DNA of 48,466 nucleotides from Mizugakiibacter sp. (GTDB lineage: Bacteria > Pseudomonadota > Gammaproteobacteria > Xanthomonadales > Rhodanobacteraceae). The number at the start of each line of letters is the position of its first letter. Position 1 is the first letter of the stretch. The notes beneath the pieces were generated by a model. It saw only the letters and a program-made list of their open reading frames with translations, searched no databases and had not been told where the DNA came from. Shown in pieces: positions 8,113-18,800 of the stretch. The stretch spans positions 1-48,466 of the forward strand of contig QILI01000040.1 in the NCBI GenBank assembly GCA_003233305.1, in the 5' to 3' direction. The position numbers and the translations under genes were made by a program.

Positions 8113-8522
8113 GTAGGAAAATGAAGGGGATCCCCATGACCTCCGCTGGCAGTTTCGACACCCGGCCGAAGCAGGCCTTGCAGGCGGTCCGGGATGGCTA
8201 GCATGTCGGTTTCAACAGGTAAGCCCGATTTTGGAGCAGGTGGGTATCGCTTCGGGAAAGGCCTCGGGGAGGTATATTCCGCAACCTGAAGCGGTTAACC
8301 CGCGCGCCGCTAAAGTTTGTCCTGAATATGGCTTGGCCCACAATGATGTTCGGGTGCTGATCGGCCTCAATGGAAGGGTTCGCTGGATGAGCACCGCGGC
8401 CGATACGGTCAGCAACCGTAGGCTGTTACCCAACATGGATCTAGGCCTTGCTGCCTACTCAGCAGAGCTCATCCTATGCCGGCTGAGTGAAGGTCAATAT
8501 CCATCTCCCCAAGGCGGTACCT
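8113..8522. other. Unexplained 410-bp intergenic stretch
   Basis: No recognisable gene. A frame from TTG 8231 to 8545 (104 residues) overlaps the next gene's start and contains a fairly protein-like stretch, but it lacks an ATG and matches no family I know. A mini-ORF from ATG 8204 encodes 28 residues. Either a decayed gene or a regulatory leader is possible; I see no promoter or terminator that settles it. Confidence 0.25.
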
Positions 8523-9065
8523 ATGCAAGCCCAAAAAGTTCTTGAATTCTGGTTTGATTTTTTGCAGCCTGAACAGTGGTGGCGCGTAGACAACGATCTC
8601 GATGCAGCCATACGGAGCCGCTTCGCAGATGTGTATGCGCGCGCGGTCCGCGGGGAATTGTTTGCCTGGCGTAGCTCAGTCCCGGGACGCTTGGCTGAGG
8701 TGATTGTACTGGATCAGTTCTCCCGCAACCTGCATCGTGGCACTGCGCAGGCCTTTGCTCAGGATGGGATGGCCTTGGTGCTGGCGCAAGAGGCGGTTGC
8801 CGGTCACGCTGATCGGGCGATAGAGGATATGCAACGTCGAGCTTTTTTCTACATGCCCTACATGCACAGTGAATCCTTGCTCATGCATGATGTCGCGCTG
8901 CAACTTTTTGCCCAGTCGGGCTTGGAATCACAACTTGATTTCGAGTATCGTCATCGGCATATCATTGAGCGCTTTGATCGTTACCCGCATCGCAATGCAA
9001 TATTGGGTCGAGACTCGACGCCTGAAGAACAGGTATTTTTGAGCCAACCGGACTCGTTGTTCTGA
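8523..9065 (+). CDS. DUF924 family protein
   Basis: A 180-residue soluble protein of the DUF924 (YcaQ-unrelated, TPR-like) family. Family hallmarks visible: Val-Leu-Glu-Phe-Trp-Phe near residue 6, Trp-Trp at 20-21, Val-Leu-Asp-Gln-Phe-Ser-Arg-Asn-Leu-His-Arg-Gly-Thr (about 67-79), and Phe-Phe-Tyr-Met-Pro-Tyr-Met-His-Ser-Glu (about 112-121). The family has no established biochemical role that I can cite. ATG 8523 is chosen because the homologous N terminus begins there; the open frame extends to 8487 without support. It converges on the glycosyltransferase gene, with 9 bases between stops. Its closeness to the parAB cluster is familiar from xanthomonads. Confidence 0.85.
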   Translation: MQAQKVLEFWFDFLQPEQWWRVDNDLDAAIRSRFADVYARAVRGELFAWRSSVPGRLAEVIVLDQFSRNLHRGTAQAFAQDGMALVLAQEAVAGHADRAIEDMQRRAFFYMPYMHSESLLMHDVALQLFAQSGLESQLDFEYRHRHIIERFDRYPHRNAILGRDSTPEEQVFLSQPDSLF

Positions 9066-9074
9066 GCGTCGGAG

Positions 9075-9791
9075 TCAAAGTTCTTCGGTAGCCGTTATTT
9101 TGGCTCGGCGCATCAACCAGGCTACCCCTCGCAGGTCGGCCAGACCGACCCACAAGCGATCCCACATACCGTACTTGGAGTTGCCACGGGTTCGGGGCCG
9201 ATGATTGACGGGTACACTCTGGGTCGTATAGCCAGCACGGCGAATCAGTGCCGGTAGAAAGCGATGCATGTGATCAAAGTAGGGCAGACGCAGGAACAGC
9301 TCCCGCTCGAACAGCTTCAAGCCGCAGCCGGTATCGGGGGTGGCGTCCTTGAGCATGCGTGAGCGTACCGCATTGGCAATCTTCGAAGAAAGCCTCTTCG
9401 ACCACGAGTCGCGGCGATGGGTCCGCCAGCCTGCAAACATACGTACATGGGCCGGGGCTTTCTGCCTGGCATCGAGTAGTTTCGGAATATCGGCCGGATC
9501 ATTCTGACCGTCACCGTCCAGGGTGATGATCCAGCTGCCACGTGCCGCTCGAACCCCGTTGCCGATAGCGGTGCTTTGGCCGCAGCGCTGCAGGTGGCGC
9601 ACGATGCGTAATTCCGGTACCGATGCACGCGCCTCCCGCAGCACCTGCAGGCTGTCATCCTCGCTGTGATCATCTACGTAGATGATCTCAAAGCCCGTTG
9701 TGCCACGTAACACGGTCGTGATTTCGGTAATCAGGGGTAGAAGATTGTCGCGCTCGTTGTAGACGGGTACGACTACGGACAATTCGATCAT
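9075..9791 (-). CDS. Family 2 glycosyltransferase (dolichol-phosphate-mannose-synthase-like)
   Basis: A 238-residue GT-A fold transferase predicted to move a sugar from a nucleotide donor to a polyprenyl-phosphate carrier at the inner membrane. Motifs: Glu-Leu-Ser-Val-Val-Val-Pro-Val-Tyr-Asn-Glu at 3-13, Tyr-Val-Asp-Asp-His-Ser-Glu-Asp at about 38-45, and the metal-binding Thr-Leu-Asp-Gly-Asp-Gly-Gln-Asn-Asp-Pro at about 85-94. No clear transmembrane tail is present, unlike ArnC or GtrB. Start ATG 9791 is favoured over 9830 because an agga site precedes it and the fold starts immediately. It follows parB on the same strand and may be at the end of that operon. Confidence 0.86.
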   Translation of the reverse strand: MIELSVVVPVYNERDNLLPLITEITTVLRGTTGFEIIYVDDHSEDDSLQVLREARASVPELRIVRHLQRCGQSTAIGNGVRAARGSWIITLDGDGQNDPADIPKLLDARQKAPAHVRMFAGWRTHRRDSWSKRLSSKIANAVRSRMLKDATPDTGCGLKLFERELFLRLPYFDHMHRFLPALIRRAGYTTQSVPVNHRPRTRGNSKYGMWDRLWVGLADLRGVAWLMRRAKITATEEL

Positions 9792-9859
9792 GGGAGTTCC
9801 TGGAGACCGATTCGGTATGGGTGCGGACATGTGGGTAACCAGCTAAACCGTGTCGCGAG

Positions 9860-10726
9860 TCAGCTGCGCAGGTGTTCGAGCAGCCCGTCCAGCTCATCAA
9901 GGCTGTGGTAATGGATCACGACTTTACCGCGCCCGCTACGCCCGGGTTGTACCGATACGCGGGTGGCCAGGCGTTCAGACAGCTCGCGTTCCAGCATATC
10001 CAGATTGGGGTCGCGATGCAGATTTTTGCCGTGGGAGCCACTCTTGGATACCTTGGTCTGGCTTTGTCGAGCCGCAGTTTCAAGTTCTCGCACCGACCAG
10101 CCCGCGTCGGCGGCAGTATGGGCCAGGGCGATGGCGGTGGGCACCGGCAAGGTGAGCAGAGCGCGGGCATGGCCCATGTCCAGGCGCCCGGCATCGAGCA
10201 GTTCGCGAATCGGATCCGGCAGATCGAGCAGCCGCAACAAATTGGAAACCGCAGCGCGGGAGCGGCCCACGGCAGCGGCAGCTTGTTGGTGGGTGAGCTC
10301 GAATTCGTCCAGCAAGCGTTGCAGAGCCCGCGCCTCCTCGATGGGGGTGAGTTCCTCGCGCTGGATGTTTTCGATCAAGGACATGGCGAGCACAGCTTGT
10401 GGAGCCACGTCCCGGATCAGTGCTGGTAACTCGGTCAGTCCGGCGAGCTGGGCGGCGCGCCAGCGGCGCTCCCCGGCGATGAGCTCGTAACGATTGCGAC
10501 CGATGGCACGGACTATCACCGGTTGGATCAGCCCTTGGGCCCGGATCGACGCGGCCAGCTCCTCCAGTCGCTCATCATCCATGTGCTGGCGTGGCTGGTA
10601 CTGGCCGGGCTGAATAGCCTGGATACCCAGGTTGCGTAGCTGGTCTTCCTGCCCGTCGACCGCCTCGGCAGAACCACCGAGCAGTGCGTCCAGGCCGCGT
10701 CCCAATCCTCGTTTCTTGGCAGTCAT
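9860..10726 (-). CDS. parB: Chromosome-partitioning protein ParB
   Basis: A 288-residue ParB/Spo0J-type centromere-binding CTPase. The N-terminal start Lys-Lys-Arg-Gly-Leu-Gly-Arg-Gly-Leu-Asp-Ala-Leu-Leu-Gly is the usual ParA-contact region. The nuclease-like/CTP domain has Gly-Glu-Arg-Arg-Trp-Arg-Ala-Ala (about 80-87) and Ile-Glu-Asn-Ile-Gln-Arg-Glu-Glu-Leu-Thr-Pro-Ile-Glu-Glu-Ala (about 117-131). The helix-turn-helix follows at about 140-165, and the dimerisation domain is at the C terminus. It lies 59 bases downstream of parA, same strand. I did not find a parS palindrome by eye in the window, so the centromere sites are probably elsewhere. Confidence 0.95.
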   Translation of the reverse strand: MTAKKRGLGRGLDALLGGSAEAVDGQEDQLRNLGIQAIQPGQYQPRQHMDDERLEELAASIRAQGLIQPVIVRAIGRNRYELIAGERRWRAAQLAGLTELPALIRDVAPQAVLAMSLIENIQREELTPIEEARALQRLLDEFELTHQQAAAAVGRSRAAVSNLLRLLDLPDPIRELLDAGRLDMGHARALLTLPVPTAIALAHTAADAGWSVRELETAARQSQTKVSKSGSHGKNLHRDPNLDMLERELSERLATRVSVQPGRSGRGKVVIHYHSLDELDGLLEHLRS

Positions 10727-10785
10727 CGTTGCCCCTTGGCAATTTGGACGGTAGGTATCAATCGGCTAACAATCGGTCTCATGGC

Positions 10786-11577
10786 TTAACGCCCGGTAGC
10801 AGCGGCGACGGCCATTTGTCGTTCACGGCGGATCATTTCGCCGGCGAGTCCCAGGTAGGCGATACCTCCCCGCGATTCGCGATCGTACAGGTTGATCGGT
10901 TTGCCGTGGCTTGGAGCTTCCGCCAAGCGCACATTACGGGGAATCACGGTGCGCAGCAGGCGGTCACCGAAATGCTGGCCGAGCTGTGCCGAGACATCGT
11001 TGGCGAGGTTGTTACGGACGTCGTACATGGTCCGTAGTAAACCCTCGATTTGCAGATCGGGATTCAAGCGCTGTTGAACCGCTTCGATGGTGTTACGCAG
11101 ACTGGCCAATCCTTCCAGGGCAAAGTATTCACACTGGACCGGAATCAGCACCCCATCGGCAGCTGTCAACGCGTTGAGGGTAAGCAGATGCAAACTAGGT
11201 GGACAATCGATGAGGATCAGTTGGTAACGGTGGGTAACTTTCTGCAGTTGTTCCTTGAGGCGTGACTCACGGGCCAACGCATCCATCAATTTCAGTTCGG
11301 CGGCGGTGAGATCCTCACTTCCCGGTAGCAAATCAAAGCCGGCTTCCACCGGGATGATAGCTTGCTCAATCGGGGCCTCTTCCAGCAGTACTTCGCAGCC
11401 ACCCGGTTTGGCGGCATGCTTGTCGATACCAGAAGCCATGGTGGCATTACCCTGCGGATCGAGATCCACCAATAATACTCGCCGTTTAATCTCGGCTAGG
11501 GAGGCGGCCAGATTCACCGCAGTGGTGGTCTTGCCGACGCCGCCTTTCTGGTTGGCTATGGCGATGATCCGCGTCAT
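10786..11577 (-). CDS. parA: Chromosome-partitioning ATPase ParA
   Basis: A 263-residue Walker-type ATPase (Soj/ParA) that binds DNA non-specifically as an ATP dimer and moves ParB-parS complexes during segregation. The deviant Walker A motif Lys-Gly-Gly-Val-Gly-Lys-Thr-Thr is at 11-18. Asp-Leu-Asp-Pro-Gln-Gly-Asn (about 40-46) and Leu-Ile-Asp-Cys-Pro-Pro-Ser (about 122-128) are the Walker A' and B motifs. The start overlaps the rsmG stop by four bases, so translation is coupled, in the classic rsmG-parA-parB order near bacterial origins. Whether the origin is close here cannot be told: gidA/mnmG and dnaA are not in the window. Confidence 0.95.
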   Translation of the reverse strand: MTRIIAIANQKGGVGKTTTAVNLAASLAEIKRRVLLVDLDPQGNATMASGIDKHAAKPGGCEVLLEEAPIEQAIIPVEAGFDLLPGSEDLTAAELKLMDALARESRLKEQLQKVTHRYQLILIDCPPSLHLLTLNALTAADGVLIPVQCEYFALEGLASLRNTIEAVQQRLNPDLQIEGLLRTMYDVRNNLANDVSAQLGQHFGDRLLRTVIPRNVRLAEAPSHGKPINLYDRESRGGIAYLGLAGEMIRRERQMAVAAATGR

Positions 11578-12227
11578 GTCGTTGGGTTTCCTGTCTGGGC
11601 GGTCTTCTTAATTACCACCAGATGGCGCTCGGCGTCCAAGCTTGGCACATGCAGGCGGTGGATGCTGTGGATGTAAAATGGGGCAATTTCCGGCAGGCTG
11701 CCAATTTCAACAGCTTTTCCCTGCATAGCCAACCAACGACCGGCTGTGGCCAACAAATGACCACCCCAGACCAGCATTTCATCCAGACTTGCCAAGGCAC
11801 GGGTGGTGATGCAGTCATATTGGCCTTGCCAGTTTTGGATACGATCCTGCACGATCTCGACCTGGGACAAGCCGAGTTCTCGCCGAACCATGCGTAGGAA
11901 ACGGGCTTTCTTGCCGTTGCTTTCGAGCAAGCTGATAGACAGGGAAGGCCGGGCGATGGCTAGGGGAATACCGGGGAGCCCGGCACCACTGCCAAGGTCG
12001 GCAAGGGTTTTGCCCTCGATCCAGGGAAGAATGGCCAGCGAGTCGAGTAGATGCCGGGTCACCATCTGCTCGGGTTGGCGAATGGCGGTGAGGTTGAACG
12101 AAGCACTCCAGTGCGCGAGCAGGTCGAGATAGCTGAGCAGATCCGCCCGCGCCTGGGTCGGCAGCGTCACACCCAGGAGATCGAGTCCTTGCTCCAGCTG
12201 GAGATCGAGCGAATTATTGGCCGGCAT
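11574..12227 (-). CDS. rsmG: 16S rRNA (guanine-527-N7)-methyltransferase RsmG
   Basis: A 217-residue SAM-dependent enzyme that methylates N7 of G527 in 16S rRNA. The SAM-binding loop appears as [16 protein letters not shown], and the earlier [11 protein letters not shown] is the usual GidB motif. I chose ATG 12227, which has an aggatt sequence upstream and gives the normal family length; ATG 12251 is eight codons earlier. It is the first gene of the rsmG-parA-parB group. Loss of this methylation gives low-level streptomycin resistance in other bacteria, which is general knowledge rather than something seen here. Confidence 0.93.
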   Translation of the reverse strand: MPANNSLDLQLEQGLDLLGVTLPTQARADLLSYLDLLAHWSASFNLTAIRQPEQMVTRHLLDSLAILPWIEGKTLADLGSGAGLPGIPLAIARPSLSISLLESNGKKARFLRMVRRELGLSQVEIVQDRIQNWQGQYDCITTRALASLDEMLVWGGHLLATAGRWLAMQGKAVEIGSLPEIAPFYIHSIHRLHVPSLDAERHLVVIKKTAQTGNPTT

Positions 12228-12305
12228 GCAGCAATCCTGCGGCCTGTTCATGAGCGAATGTCGCAGTATCGGTGTCTGAGCCGGGAAATACCAGTATGGA
12301 ACGGA

Positions 12306-12737
12306 TTAGTCTGCGGGCGCCTCGACGCGAATCACTCGCAGGCCACGCTCGGTATAGCGTGCGTTCAAGGCCCCCTTCAGGTCTTCGAGGCTTGTCATGG
12401 ATATTTTGTCGACGGGCTTCAGCAGGCCTCGGGCTTCATTGCGAAGCAGCGACTCGGCCTGTTCGATCAAGCCATCGGCCTGGATGGGGTCGATGACTTG
12501 CCAGTACACGCGCACAGATTGCCCCTCACTCTGGAGTTCCAGGATACGGCCGGTGAGGCTGATCTTGTGTCGCACCCGTTCCACCAGGGGTAAAACCAGA
12601 TGGGTGCCTTCGCGTAGCAGGCGGGCCTGTCCGTTGGCGCGCTGCAGGGTATAGACCATGCCTACAGGAATATGTTTGACTGAAAATACGACCAGTAATA
12701 AAGCCAGGCTCAGTAGTGCGAAGAGGACCATGGTCAT
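12306..12737 (-). CDS. Short SPFH/band-7-like membrane protein
   Basis: A 143-residue protein with one N-terminal membrane segment (about 3-20), followed by a truncated SPFH-type beta domain: Ile-Pro-Val-Gly-Met-Val-Tyr-Thr-Leu-Gln-Arg, Arg-Leu-Leu-Arg-Glu-Gly-Thr-His-Leu-Val-Leu-Pro, then Val-Tyr-Trp-Gln-Val-Ile-Asp-Pro. Full stomatin/HflK-type proteins are about twice as long, because they have a coiled-coil C terminus that this lacks. A similar short gene near rsmG is known in xanthomonads, so it may be a genuine small family rather than a truncation. Function unknown. It is separated from rsmG by 78 bases and lies on the same strand. Confidence 0.72.
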   Translation of the reverse strand: MTMVLFALLSLALLLVVFSVKHIPVGMVYTLQRANGQARLLREGTHLVLPLVERVRHKISLTGRILELQSEGQSVRVYWQVIDPIQADGLIEQAESLLRNEARGLLKPVDKISMTSLEDLKGALNARYTERGLRVIRVEAPAD

Positions 12738-12898
12738 GCTTGATTTACAGTGAGTTAAGAAAAATAGTTAACTTGGGTGGAACAAAAGCTACCGTATGTA
12801 TCGGAAGCACTGGGTATTAACTTTAACCTAACGAGCTGCATGTCACCTGAATATAATTGCAACAAACTGTGTCGTAGTTCCTGATGCCATCTTTTTAA

Positions 12899-13981
<1,083 letters not shown>

Positions 13982-14023
13982 GGTCGGTCATGACATAATC
14001 GTGGCGTACTCGGGGAGCGCCGC

Positions 14024-15853
14024 ATGCACACACCGGATTTTCTTGCTGCGACACTGATGTTTCTGCTGGCCATCGTGATTGCGGTGCCGTTGGCTACCCG
14101 GCTACGGCTGAGTTCGGTATTGGGTTATCTGCTCGCGGGTATGGCCATTGGCCCCTATGGTCTGGGTTTGCTCACCCGGAGCGGAGCCATCCAGTCCTTG
14201 GCCGAGCTGGGGGTAGTGTTGCTGCTTTTCCTGATTGGTCTGGAGCTTTCCCCACAACGCCTGTGGAGGATGCGTAGACAGATTTTTGGGATGGGTCTGT
14301 TCCAGGTAGTCCTATCTTCGTTACTACTTGGACTGGCCGGTTATTACGGCTTGGGTTTGGGTATCGAGGCGGCCGCAGTGATTGGCATTGCTCTGGCCTT
14401 GTCCTCCACCGCTTTTGGGGTGCAGCTGCTGGCCGAGCGTAAGGATCTCGGAACCCGCTACGGCCGACTTACCTTGGCGGTGCTGCTGTTCCAGGATTTG
14501 GCGGTCATTCCCCTGCTAGCGGTGGTACCGATGCTGGCGTTGGGAGTGCCGTCGTCGAGCTTTGATCTGCTCGGCGTGCTGCGGGTGGTGGGGATCGTTG
14601 CACTGGTCATTCTGGCCGGACGATTTCTGCTGCAGCCCTTATTTCGAATGGTTGCTAAAACCAATCTTCCCGATGTCTCTACGGCAACGGCCCTGCTACT
14701 CGCCTTTGGCATGGCCTGGTTGGTCGGTTTGGCGGGAGTGTCCATGTCGCTGGGGGCTTTTCTGGCCGGTATGTTGCTTGCCGACAGCGCCTATCGGCAC
14801 GAGATCCAGTCACATATCCAGCCCTTCAAGGGCCTGTTGCTGGGATTGTTTTTTGTGGTGGTAGGGATGTCTGTAGATCTACGCTTGATTTGGATGGAAC
14901 CCTTGTTGATATTGGGTCTGGTGCTGGGCTTGCTGGTCATAAAGGCACCGATACTTATCTTGATCGGCCGGTATTTTGGCGGCCTGGATATCGCCGAGAC
15001 CTTGCGTTTCACGAGTTTGCTGGCTTCGGGTGGTGAATTTGCCTTTGTGATTCTGTTTCAGGCCCATCAGGTGAACCTGATTGATCCGACGATGCACGCC
15101 CGACTGCTGTTGGCAATTACCTTGAGCATGGGCCTGACGCCCCTTCTGGTGGGTTTGGTCTCGCGCTTGTGCACGCTGTATCAATCCACAGCGGAAGTGC
15201 CACCGTATGACTCACCGCAATCTCCGGAGACTCCTTCGCGGGTCATCCTTGCCGGGTATGGTCGGGTCGGGCAAATTGTGGCACGGGTGCTGCATGCTCA
15301 GGGTATTACCTACACCGCACTGGAACATTCGATTGAGCAGGTTGAATTTTCGCGGCGTTTTTCCGGAGTGCGGATTTTCTTTGGTGATCCTTCGCGTCCC
15401 GAGTTATTGCGGGCAGCACACATTGATCAGGCCGAGGTGTTTGTGTTAGCTACAGACGATCCGGAGACCAATTTACGAACCGCACGGTTGGTGCGGCGCC
15501 TGTATCCGCATCTACAGGTGGTGGCGCGAGCCCGCAACCGCCAGCATGCCTTCCGCTTGCTGGAGTTGCAGCCCGACACGGTGGTTCGGGAGACCTTCCA
15601 TTCCAGTCTGGTCATGGCTCGGCGCGTATTGGAATTGCTGGGCATTGATCCAGCGAGTGCTGCCCAGCATATTGATCGATTCCGCGAACACGATGAAAGG
15701 CTGTTGCAGGAGCAGTCGCTGTTGTACGACGACGAGGCTGCGTTGATTCAATCCCATCGTGAAGCCTTGGTGGAGCTGGAAACCCTGTTCAAGGAGGATC
15801 TTGGGCGCCAGGTGAGCCGGCATTCGTCAGCAGATGACGCCGACCCCGACTGA
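14024..15853 (+). CDS. Kef-type monovalent cation:proton antiporter (CPA2 family) with RCK domain
   Basis: A 609-residue inner-membrane transporter. About 12 hydrophobic segments span residues 5-385, in the CPA2 pattern, with the Leu-Gly-Tyr-Leu-Leu-Ala-Gly-Met-Ala-Ile-Gly-Pro motif at about 34-45. The TrkA-N/RCK nucleotide-binding domain starts near 405 with Val-Ile-Leu-Ala-Gly-Tyr-Gly-Arg-Val-Gly-Gln, and includes Gly-Asp-Pro-Ser-Arg-Pro-Glu-Leu-Leu and Ala-Thr-Asp-Asp-Pro-Glu-Thr-Asn. The C-terminal helical tail is hydrophilic. It resembles KefB/KefC potassium efflux systems, but no KefF/KefG partner lies nearby, so I do not assign which. It converges on the ankyrin gene with 13 bases between stops. 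Confidence 0.88.
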   Translation: MHTPDFLAATLMFLLAIVIAVPLATRLRLSSVLGYLLAGMAIGPYGLGLLTRSGAIQSLAELGVVLLLFLIGLELSPQRLWRMRRQIFGMGLFQVVLSSLLLGLAGYYGLGLGIEAAAVIGIALALSSTAFGVQLLAERKDLGTRYGRLTLAVLLFQDLAVIPLLAVVPMLALGVPSSSFDLLGVLRVVGIVALVILAGRFLLQPLFRMVAKTNLPDVSTATALLLAFGMAWLVGLAGVSMSLGAFLAGMLLADSAYRHEIQSHIQPFKGLLLGLFFVVVGMSVDLRLIWMEPLLILGLVLGLLVIKAPILILIGRYFGGLDIAETLRFTSLLASGGEFAFVILFQAHQVNLIDPTMHARLLLAITLSMGLTPLLVGLVSRLCTLYQSTAEVPPYDSPQSPETPSRVILAGYGRVGQIVARVLHAQGITYTALEHSIEQVEFSRRFSGVRIFFGDPSRPELLRAAHIDQAEVFVLATDDPETNLRTARLVRRLYPHLQVVARARNRQHAFRLLELQPDTVVRETFHSSLVMARRVLELLGIDPASAAQHIDRFREHDERLLQEQSLLYDDEAALIQSHREALVELETLFKEDLGRQVSRHSSADDADPD

Positions 15854-15866
15854 CTGCAGATGTCGT

Positions 15867-18800
15867 TCATACTTCTAACTCCCGGGCCAGATCCACGTAG
15901 CCCAAACGGCGCGCTACATCGACCGGTTGTCGGCCCCAGCTATCCAGAGCCTGCCGGGAAGCACCCCGCGTAAGCAGCATCCGTGCCGGGGCCAGCAAGG
16001 CGTGCAATGCGCAGGCATGCAAGGGGCTGACCCCACGGCTATCCGCAGCACCAATCAGTGCGCCGGCTGCGAGCAGGCTGGGGAGTAAAGCCCCGATATG
16101 CGTGGCGTCGCCATCTTGTCCAGGTGGTGCGTGCGCACCCAACAGGAACAACAGTGCAGTGGTGCCATGGGTGTCGGCGCGGCGGGGACTCGCCCCTGCC
16201 GTGAGCAGGACATCAAACACCCGGCGTGCACGTAGACTGTCGCCCTGCTCGTAGGCGTGACGGGTGGCAATCATCAGAGCGTCTTGTCCAGCCTGGTTCA
16301 CTGCGTGGATATCGGCACCATGCTGCAGCAACAGTTCGATCATTTCATGACTGCCGCGAGCCACGGCAAAATGCAGCGCTGTGGCTTGATTGGCAAGTCG
16401 TCGATCTGGCTGTGCGCCCATATCCAGCAGACGCTGGGCTAAGCGAGGCTGTCTGCCCAGGACGGCGGCAGCCAGACAGGTCACACCATTATTGGCGGCC
16501 AGTCGGTAGTCGGCTCCGGTGGCTAGCAGGAACTCGGCAACATCGTCATGTCCGGCTCCGCAAGCGTGGAGCAAGGCACTGGCACCTGCTGAATCACGGC
16601 TGTCGATATCGAAGCCAAGCTGCTGGAGACGTTTGACGGCGGCCAGATCCCCACTCTTTGCCGCTGCCACCATGTCGGCCGCCCGCAGTGGACGTAGCGG
16701 TAGCGAGAAGTCGCCGTCCCAGCGCAGCCAGTGCACCAGATCCCATTCACCGGTCGCCAGAGCCAGGCCGAGTGGAGTTTCTCCGCAGTCGTTCACGCAT
16801 TCGGGATCACCGCCGTGGGCGATCAGATGACGCACCAGCGTTGGGGTGAGTGAGGTTGGGCGTTCTAAAGCGTGGTGCAGGGCATTGCGTCCGCGCAGGT
16901 CGCACTGATTGGGGTTAACCCCATAAGCCAGCAGGGGCTCTAGCCAATCCATCTGCTGTACCGCGGCGGCCAGGGATAAAGGAGTGCGACCCTCGGCATC
17001 GGCTCCAAAGGGATCGGCACCGCGTTCGAGCAGACCAGGCACCAGGTGGCTACCGGTTTGGTTAGGGTCGAGTCGGGTCAGGATACGGGCCAACAAGCCG
17101 GTACCTGCGGGGCTGGCCCCAGCCAGGAGCAGGTTTTGCAAGGCATCGAGTGTGTCGGGAAGCCGCTCGACCAAAGCGTCAAACAAGCGCACTCCACTGC
17201 TGAGGTGGGCTTCGGCATCAAGGCCGTGTTCCAGTAGCCAGGCACGAGGTGCGTCCTGATTTGGATCGCTTAAATCGGTAAATAGTTGGGCCTGGCAGGC
17301 GCTTGTCCAGCCGCGGAAAAGGGGTACAAAAGTTGCTGCGACGGCCCAGTGACCGTAACGCAGTGCATTGGCCAGATCCTCTGGAGTATCGGCACCCGGT
17401 TCGGGTTCTGTGATGCCGATCAGGTGGGTGGGCAGGGCTGCGTGTGGATCGAGCACCGCAAGCAGATCCCAGCGTCCGGCGGCGCAGGTATGATCCAGGG
17501 CCGAGCGACCGTCTGGGCCTGGAGTGTGTGGGTCGGCACCGAGATTCAGCAGCTGTTGTACGGTGTCAGCATTGACTCGCGGTGATTGGCATGCCAGACA
17601 TAGGGCATCGCGTCCATGCAGATCCCGGGCCTGAATGTCAGGGTGGGTGGAGCTGAGCAGTTCCAGAACGCCGCTGGCCCCGGCTCGTGCCGCCTCCATC
17701 AGTGCGGTGGTACCGTTGCGGTCAGTGATATGGACATCCGCACCGGCGGCCAGCAACACCCGGACGATGCTGGTGTGACCTTCCAGGCAGGCCGTCAGCA
17801 GCGCGGTGCGACCCAGATGATCCTTGGTATTGGGGTCAGCATGGTGCCTGAGTAACAGCCGAACGCCGGTCACATCATCTTCAGCGATGCCACAGGCGGC
17901 ATGCAGTACGGGTTCGCCGGCAACGGGTAGTGGTGATGCGCCATGTTGTAGGAGATACTCAACCAAAGGCCAGTTGGCACCCCGGCAGGCCAGTGCCAGC
18001 GGAGTCAGACCATGGTTGTCGACGGCATCAATGTCAGCGTAGGCATCCAGCAGCATGGCCGCCACATTGGGATTGCCGGCAAGGGCCGCCCCATGCAGCG
18101 GGGTGTGCCCTTGGCCATCTGGCAAACGTGGATCGGCACCGTTGGTCAGTAGCACCAGGACAACCTCTTCACGGCCATGCCAGCTATCGCGCGTGGCAGC
18201 GTGCAAAGCGCCGAGCCCGGCTCTGAGCCGGTTGACCGGAGTACCGGCTGCAATCAAGGCGCGTAACAGACGGGTGTCGGACAGTACGGCGGCGAGAGCC
18301 AGGATCCCGCGTCGGTCCGGTGCATCGGGAGCTGGGTCGGGATCACATGGGGCGCCCGTATCGAGTAGTTGTAAAGCCTCGTCTGTGGAGCCGTGGCGAG
18401 CCGCGCCAAGCAGTTGCTCACCAAGTTCGACCACCTGGCTGGGGGTCAAGTCGGCTTCAGTGGGCGACGGGGGGGGAGGCTCAATGGGCGGCAAGGCGAG
18501 GGTTTGTAGAGTGGCTGCCGACTCCTCATTAGCCAATGGAACCCCACAGGGTCCCAGATGCCGGGTCAGTCGGGCCAGAAGTAGATTCCCACAGACCAGT
18601 ATCAGGAAGTAAACGGGAACCAGCGGTGCCTGCCAGTTGTGCAGCCAAGTGATCTGTAAAAGACCACTGAGGCCCAACATGCCCAGGGCCAGCAATAACA
18701 GGATGAGTGCAGCGGGTAGGGCATGGCTCAGAAAATGCCTGGAATCGGTAGCCGGGCGGCGCTGAAACCGGGTAGCGATTACCTCGCCCAGGTTAGCATC

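Noticed and set aside
8128-8137. ggggatcccc palindrome
   Set aside because: Short and isolated; a chance palindrome is likely.
9850-10490. Plus-strand frames across parB
   Set aside because: Antisense shadows of ParB.
9860-12251. parS centromere sites near parAB
   Set aside because: I looked for TGTTTCACGTGAAACA-like palindromes and found none by eye; not an exhaustive search.
16226-18612. Many plus-strand open frames across the ankyrin gene
   Set aside because: Long shadow frames caused by a GC-rich repetitive gene on the other strand.
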